Source: Streptomyces mangrovisoli (lineage in GTDB: Bacteria > Actinomycetota > Actinomycetes > Streptomycetales > Streptomycetaceae). Taken from it: a stretch of 64,000 nt of DNA. Under the pieces are notes generated by a model. It was not told where the DNA came from. It made no database searches and saw nothing but the letters and a program-made list of their open reading frames with translations. Within the stretch, counting starts at the first letter, position 1. Each line of letters starts with the position of its first letter. The position numbers and the translations under genes are program-made. The DNA is taken from contig NZ_LAVA02000042.1 in the NCBI RefSeq assembly GCF_000974985.2, forward strand, positions 1 through 64,000, written 5' to 3'. Shown in pieces: positions 60,421 through 64,000 of this stretch.

Positions 60421-60609
60421 TCACCACGTGGCCCGCACCTGGCGGATGATCCGCCGGCGCAGCCGCACCCTGCGACTGCCGTCCCGCATGAGGCTCAGGC
60501 GGTCCAACTCCCAGTGTCCGTACTCGGCATGGTCGGTCAGCAGACGCGTCGCGTCCTTGCGGGAGACCCCGCGCGGTACGTACACGTCGACAAATTCGTA
60601 TTCCGGCAT
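60421..60609 (-). CDS. DUF5703 family small protein
   Basis: A 62-residue protein, MPEYEFVDVYVPRGVSRKDATRLLTDHAEYGHWELDRLSLMRDGSRRVRLRRRIIRQVRATW in pattern (a beta strand, a helix, then a basic C-terminus). This is a very well conserved actinobacterial small protein of unknown function. The ATG at 60609 is followed at 60657 by the divergent acidic-tail gene, so they share a 47-bp promoter region. Confidence 0.85.
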   Translation of the reverse strand: MPEYEFVDVYVPRGVSRKDATRLLTDHAEYGHWELDRLSLMRDGSRRVRLRRRIIRQVRATW

Positions 60610-60656
60610 CGCATCTATTGTGCGGGCTGGGGTCCGGTACGGATAGCGTCTGCACT

Positions 60657-61445
60657 ATGTCTGATGCTGCGCAGCCCACCGCTGCCGAGGTACGCGCCGC
60701 CGCCGAGGCGGTCAAGACCGCGCTCGACCGCCACCTGGCGGCGGTCGAACGCAGGGCGGGGGAGGACGACCCCGCCGTCTACGAGGCGTTCAACCAGCTG
60801 GCCGCGGCGGCCGAGACGTACGACGAGCTGCTCTACGAACGCTATGACGAGGTCACGCCCTTCGAGATCCCCGGCGCGGACGACTCCCTGCCGCCGTACA
60901 CGGGCCCGGAGGAGCCGAACGCGCTCAGCGTGCTGATCCGCCGCGACTACTCGGTGGTGGAGCCCCAGCGGCTGCGCGCGCAGGCGCAGCGGATCGAGGC
61001 CGTGGAGTTCGCGAACGGGGCGAACGCGGACGACGACACCGCAGGCACCGTGCACGGTGCCCTGGGCATCCTGTTCGGCGAGTTCGAGCCGGACGAGATC
61101 GCCACGCGGCACAAGGAGTTCGGGCTGGAGGAGGGCGACTCCACGCTCTGGGTGATCGCCTCGGACGAGGCGGCCGAGCCGGGCGAATGGCTGGACGCGC
61201 CGTTCGAGCAGGCCGACCCGCAGCAGGTGGTGTGCCGCTTCGACGTCAGCGCGGTCTTCGACGACGAGACCGAGGACGACGAAGAGATCGACGACATCGA
61301 CGAGATCGACGAGCTCGAGGACGCCGAGGATTCGGAAGATCCCGAGGATCCCGAGGACTCCGAGGACCCGGAGGACTCCGACGACGGCGACGAGCTGGAC
61401 CTCGACGGCGACGAGGACCTGGAACGCCTCGACGCCGACCGCTGA
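60657..61445 (+). CDS. Conserved actinobacterial protein with a very acidic C-terminal tail
   Basis: A 262-residue protein. Residues 1-195 form a globular domain (KTALDRHLAAVERRAGEDDPAVYEAFNQLAAAAETYDELLYERYDEVTPFEIPG ... LSVLIRRDYSVVEPQRLRAQ ... LGILFGEFEPDEIATRHKEFGLEEGDSTLWVIASDE), known to me only as a conserved hypothetical. The last ~65 residues are almost only Asp/Glu with repeated EDSEDPED units. No Shine-Dalgarno precedes the ATG; TTGTGC and GGATAG lie 17 bp apart and the second hexamer ends 10 bp before the ATG, so the mRNA may be leaderless. Function unknown. Confidence 0.8.
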   Translation: MSDAAQPTAAEVRAAAEAVKTALDRHLAAVERRAGEDDPAVYEAFNQLAAAAETYDELLYERYDEVTPFEIPGADDSLPPYTGPEEPNALSVLIRRDYSVVEPQRLRAQAQRIEAVEFANGANADDDTAGTVHGALGILFGEFEPDEIATRHKEFGLEEGDSTLWVIASDEAAEPGEWLDAPFEQADPQQVVCRFDVSAVFDDETEDDEEIDDIDEIDELEDAEDSEDPEDPEDSEDPEDSDDGDELDLDGDEDLERLDADR

Positions 61446-61480
61446 CCGGCCGGCCCGGCGGGCACCCGCCCCGGCCGGTC
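61444..61480. terminator. Hairpin at the end of the acidic-tail gene
   Basis: GACCGGCCGG (61444-61453) and CCGGCCGGTC (61471-61480), with the intervening bases also partly complementary. It overlaps the stop codon. Confidence 0.65.
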
Positions 61481-61504
61481 AGGCGGGTCTCGTCAGGCCG
61501 AGTG

Positions 61505-61539
61505 CGGCGGCCCCGGAGCTCGACCCTCCGGGGCCGCCG
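61505..61539. terminator. Second hairpin in the same convergent junction
   Basis: CGGCGGCCCCGGA (61505-61517) and TCCGGGGCCGCCG (61527-61539), perfect 13-bp stem with a 9-base loop, 38 bp before the RecD-like stop on the minus strand. Confidence 0.75.
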
Positions 61540-61576
61540 CCGTCCGTGCGCCGCGGCCGGCCCCGCGCCTACGGCG

Positions 61577-63901
61577 TCATCCGGCCGTCGGCAGCTGCGG
61601 CAGCAGCAGCGCGGTCAGCCGCGTGGTGCGGGGCTTGGCCGGGACCTCGGCGACCGCGTGCGCCAGGGCCTGGTCCACGCCGTGCACCACGGACAGGTGG
61701 CGGCTCGCCCTGCTGAACGCCGTGTACACCCACGGCCGGCTCAGCGCCCGCGCCGCGTCGCCGGGCAGCACGACCACGACCGCGGGCCACTGCCCGCCGG
61801 TCGCCTGGTGCGCGGTAAGCGCCCAGCCGTGGCGCACGGACTGCTCCACCCGCTCCCTCGCCACGACCACCCGGGCGCCCGCGCAGTCGAGGTGCAGCCC
61901 GTCGGTGTCGGCGGTCACCACCGTGCCGGGCAGGGTGCGGCCGGGGGCGGGGGAGTAGGCGATCCGGTCGCCCGGGTCGAAGCCGCCGAAGCGGCCGGGG
62001 CCGGGGTTGAGGCGCTCCTTCAGCGCCGCGTTGAGGACCCGCGTGCCCGCCGCGCCGCCGTGTCCCGGCGTGACGACCACCGTCTCCGCGACCGGCACGC
62101 CGATCGCCCGCGGCACCGAGTCCGCGACCAGCTGCACGGTGCGGTGCACCGCCTCGCCCGCGTCCCGCACCGGCACGATCACGACCTCCTTGCCGGGGGC
62201 CGCGACCTGGGTCAGCTCACCGGCGCCGATGCCGGAGACCAGCTCCCCGATCGGGCCCGGGTCGGGGGTCCGGGAGGCGATCTGCGGGCAGGCGCGGGCC
62301 GTGAGCAGGTCCGCGAACACCCGCCCGGGACCCGCCGACCAGAGCGTCGCGGGGTCTCCCGAGAGCACCAGCCGCGCGCCGTCCGCCAGCGACTCGGCGA
62401 GCAGGGCCGCCGTCTCCACGTCGAGCGCGGGCGTGTCCAACACCACGAGCAGGTCCAGGGCCAGCGCCCCGTCCGCGTCCCGGCCGGGCCCCTCGGCCCC
62501 GGACAGCAGCCCCGCGACCGTCACCACGGCTGCCTCCTCCGCGGGTTCCTCCGCCGGGGAGAGACGGGCGAGGGCGGCCGCGCAGTGGGCCCGGCCGCTC
62601 GGGGTGTGGGCGGCGGCCAGCGCGCGCAGCCCGAGCCGGCGCGCCGCGTGCACCAGCCGCGCGGGCTCGACGACGGACGCGACACCGCCGGTGTGCAGCA
62701 CCAGGCCGTGCCCGGCGGCAGCGCGGATCAGCTCCGCGGCCGAGCCCCCGGCCGCGGCGGCCGCGCCCTCCCAGTCCTGCGCCGTACCGTCCTCCTTCGG
62801 TACCGAGTTCACCAGCCGGGCCAGTCCGTCGGCGAGGCTCTCCTCGGCCAGCGCGTACCGCTCGAGGCCGACGAGGACCCGCACGGGGCGCTCGTCCTCC
62901 GCGTCGTCGCCCTCGCCGTCCGGGGCGGTGTCGTCGCTCGGGTGCCGCGGGGCCGGGGCCGTGCCCGGCGCTTCCTCGACGGCGTCCTGGAACACCAGGA
63001 CGTCGCCCTCGGCGATCGCGTCCTGGAGCGACTCCTCCGGGTCCGGGACGCCCCGGCGGCCGAGCTCGGCGGTGAGCGCGGGCGCGTCCAGCGCGGTGTG
63101 CCCGGCCAGGGCGGCCTGTTCGAGGAGCCAGACGGTGACCGACCGTCCGCGGCGCGGGTCGTCGGGGCGGCACTCGGCGCCCAGCAGGGCCCGGGCGAAG
63201 CCGTCGGCCTGCTCGGGCCGGACGCCGGGGACGCGCAGCAGCTGCCAGGGGTCGGCGCGCAGCTCGTCGGCCGCGCCGTCCCCGAGCGCGCCGGCGGCCT
63301 GGGCGGCGAGCGCCTCGGGCGCGCCGCCCTCGGCGAGCACGCCGCGCACGGCGTCGACGGTGTCCGCGGCGGGTGCCGGGGGCGCCTGGGACGCGGTGGG
63401 CGCCGGTTCGGTCCGCCGGGCCGGTTCCGGGGCCGGGCGGCGGGGTGCTGGGGCCGGGTCGGTGAAGGCCGTGGTGACCGGCTTGGCGCCGCTCTCCACC
63501 GCCCGTACGGCCGCGAGCAGGTCGGCGGCCTTCCCGCTGAGCTTGGCCCCGGCGTCGATGGGCCCCTGCTTCTCGGCCTTGCGGCGCTCGATCCGCTCCC
63601 TCTCGAGGCGCTGCGCGGCCAGCTCGGCCGCCGCCTCGGACTGTCCGGCGGCGTCACCGGCCCCGTCGCCGGCCGTCTCCCCCGACCCGTCGGCCGCGCC
63701 CGCCTCCGCTCCGCTGCCCCCGGCGCTCTCGCCCTCCGCCTGCACGCCCTCGGCCTCGGACGCGGTGTTTCCGTCCTCGGCCGACTCGGCCCCACTCCCA
63801 CTCCCGGTCCCGGCCTCGGAGCCGGCCCGGGACCCGGCTTCGCTCTCCGGTCCGGTGTTCTCCGCGGCCCGCGGTTCCGTGGACTCCGGCTCCGTGCTCA
63901 C
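61577..63901 (-). CDS. RecD-like helicase homolog with degenerate ATPase motifs
   Basis: A 774-residue protein. The first ~110 residues are acidic/Gly-Ser low complexity, then a Lys/Arg helix. A helix-hairpin-helix-like region follows (~200-245, LRADPWQLLRVPGVRPEQADGFA), and then a RecD2/SF1B core. At the Walker A position it reads HGLVLHTGGVASVVEPARLV (H403 T404 G405 G406) with no GKT. The Walker B region is LVVLDTPALD (D489, T490) instead of DE. Yet TPSGRAH, SGDPATLWSAGPG and TAHQATGGQWPAVVVVLP ... YTAFSRASRHL keep the rest of the fold. It is probably catalytically inactive. GTG 63901 overlaps the upstream gene by GTGA. Confidence 0.82.
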   Translation of the reverse strand: MSTEPESTEPRAAENTGPESEAGSRAGSEAGTGSGSGAESAEDGNTASEAEGVQAEGESAGGSGAEAGAADGSGETAGDGAGDAAGQSEAAAELAAQRLERERIERRKAEKQGPIDAGAKLSGKAADLLAAVRAVESGAKPVTTAFTDPAPAPRRPAPEPARRTEPAPTASQAPPAPAADTVDAVRGVLAEGGAPEALAAQAAGALGDGAADELRADPWQLLRVPGVRPEQADGFARALLGAECRPDDPRRGRSVTVWLLEQAALAGHTALDAPALTAELGRRGVPDPEESLQDAIAEGDVLVFQDAVEEAPGTAPAPRHPSDDTAPDGEGDDAEDERPVRVLVGLERYALAEESLADGLARLVNSVPKEDGTAQDWEGAAAAAGGSAAELIRAAAGHGLVLHTGGVASVVEPARLVHAARRLGLRALAAAHTPSGRAHCAAALARLSPAEEPAEEAAVVTVAGLLSGAEGPGRDADGALALDLLVVLDTPALDVETAALLAESLADGARLVLSGDPATLWSAGPGRVFADLLTARACPQIASRTPDPGPIGELVSGIGAGELTQVAAPGKEVVIVPVRDAGEAVHRTVQLVADSVPRAIGVPVAETVVVTPGHGGAAGTRVLNAALKERLNPGPGRFGGFDPGDRIAYSPAPGRTLPGTVVTADTDGLHLDCAGARVVVARERVEQSVRHGWALTAHQATGGQWPAVVVVLPGDAARALSRPWVYTAFSRASRHLSVVHGVDQALAHAVAEVPAKPRTTRLTALLLPQLPTAG

Positions 63902-64000
63902 AGCGTGCTCCAGTCGTGATCGGGATAGCGGTGCACGGGCGCCGACACGTCGTCGAGAGCCCGGCAGATCTCGTCAGGAAGAGTAAGCGCCTCCACTGAC
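63898..64000 (-). CDS. C-terminal end of an upstream gene (partial)
   Basis: The last 33 codons visible, ending EALTLPDEICRALDDVSAP, then VHRYPDHDWSTL and stop at 63898-63900. The frame is open to the window edge; an internal GTG at 63996 means even a 32-residue ORF is possible. The stop overlaps the RecD-like GTG as GTGA, so the two are coupled. I do not recognise the protein. Confidence 0.55.
   Translation of the reverse strand, partial: SVEALTLPDEICRALDDVSAPVHRYPDHDWSTL

Overview
This is a very GC-rich actinobacterial chromosome segment, almost certainly from a Streptomyces. The evidence is GTG/TTG starts, GTGA and ATGA overlaps, long antisense shadow frames, a chpH-chpC chaplin pair, a class F sortase, a Pls/PosA-type peptide synthetase and many TetR regulators. 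I see no phage, integrase or insertion sequence. The window reads as core-to-accessory chromosome.

Layout. 1-6.4 kb: a SigK/RskA-like ECF sigma and anti-sigma pair, divergent from a surface operon (DUF4331 protein, TPR membrane protein, RcnA-like metal transporter cut by the window edge). Near-matches to the mycobacterial SigK promoter consensus precede both transcripts. 6.5-12.5 kb: a small conserved protein, a CaiB/BaiF CoA-transferase, an orphan type ISP specificity-domain protein, GntR with homogentisate dioxygenase, and a lipoprotein. 12.7-17.4 kb: TetR with a molybdopterin oxidoreductase, then a secreted protein with a class F sortase. 17.8-30.1 kb: sugar-type ABC ATPase, aldehyde and alcohol dehydrogenases, EamA transporter with ArsR, TetR and acyl-CoA dehydrogenase, YiaA-like protein, TetR, MaoC hydratase, SoxR, a DRB0094-type RNA ligase and a zinc-ribbon protein. 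30.4-36 kb: secreted penicillin acylase family enzyme, alpha/beta hydrolase, and a Tat-exported DUF1343/NamZ-type muramidase.

36-42.7 kb: SDR, acyl-CoA synthetase and TetR convergent with an acyl-CoA dehydrogenase and an APH-type kinase. The two operons share an operator sequence. The gene content resembles the lvaA/C/D/E set for 4-hydroxyacyl-CoA breakdown. 42.7-48 kb: two DUF202 proteins, NUDIX hydrolase, EamA transporter, a helical protein and a molybdenum oxidoreductase/cytochrome b pair. 48-50.8 kb: gluconate locus (GntP, GntK, divergent regulator). 50.9-56.7 kb: a Pls/PosA-family synthetase with an M1 peptidase and a YchJ protein, a candidate cationic homopoly(amino acid) system. 57-64 kb: tRNA-Leu(GAG), M20 peptidase, chpH, a chpC with a collagen-like insert, DUF5703, an acidic-tail protein and a RecD-like protein with eroded ATPase motifs.

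Cross-cutting structure. A dispersed palindrome built on a near-invariant 20-22 nt arm sits at the 3' ends of genes at six loci. A second short element lies in frame inside the 39.2 kb acyl-CoA dehydrogenase. Short tandem arrays fill two convergent gene junctions. Several regulators can be paired with palindromic operators visible in the sequence.
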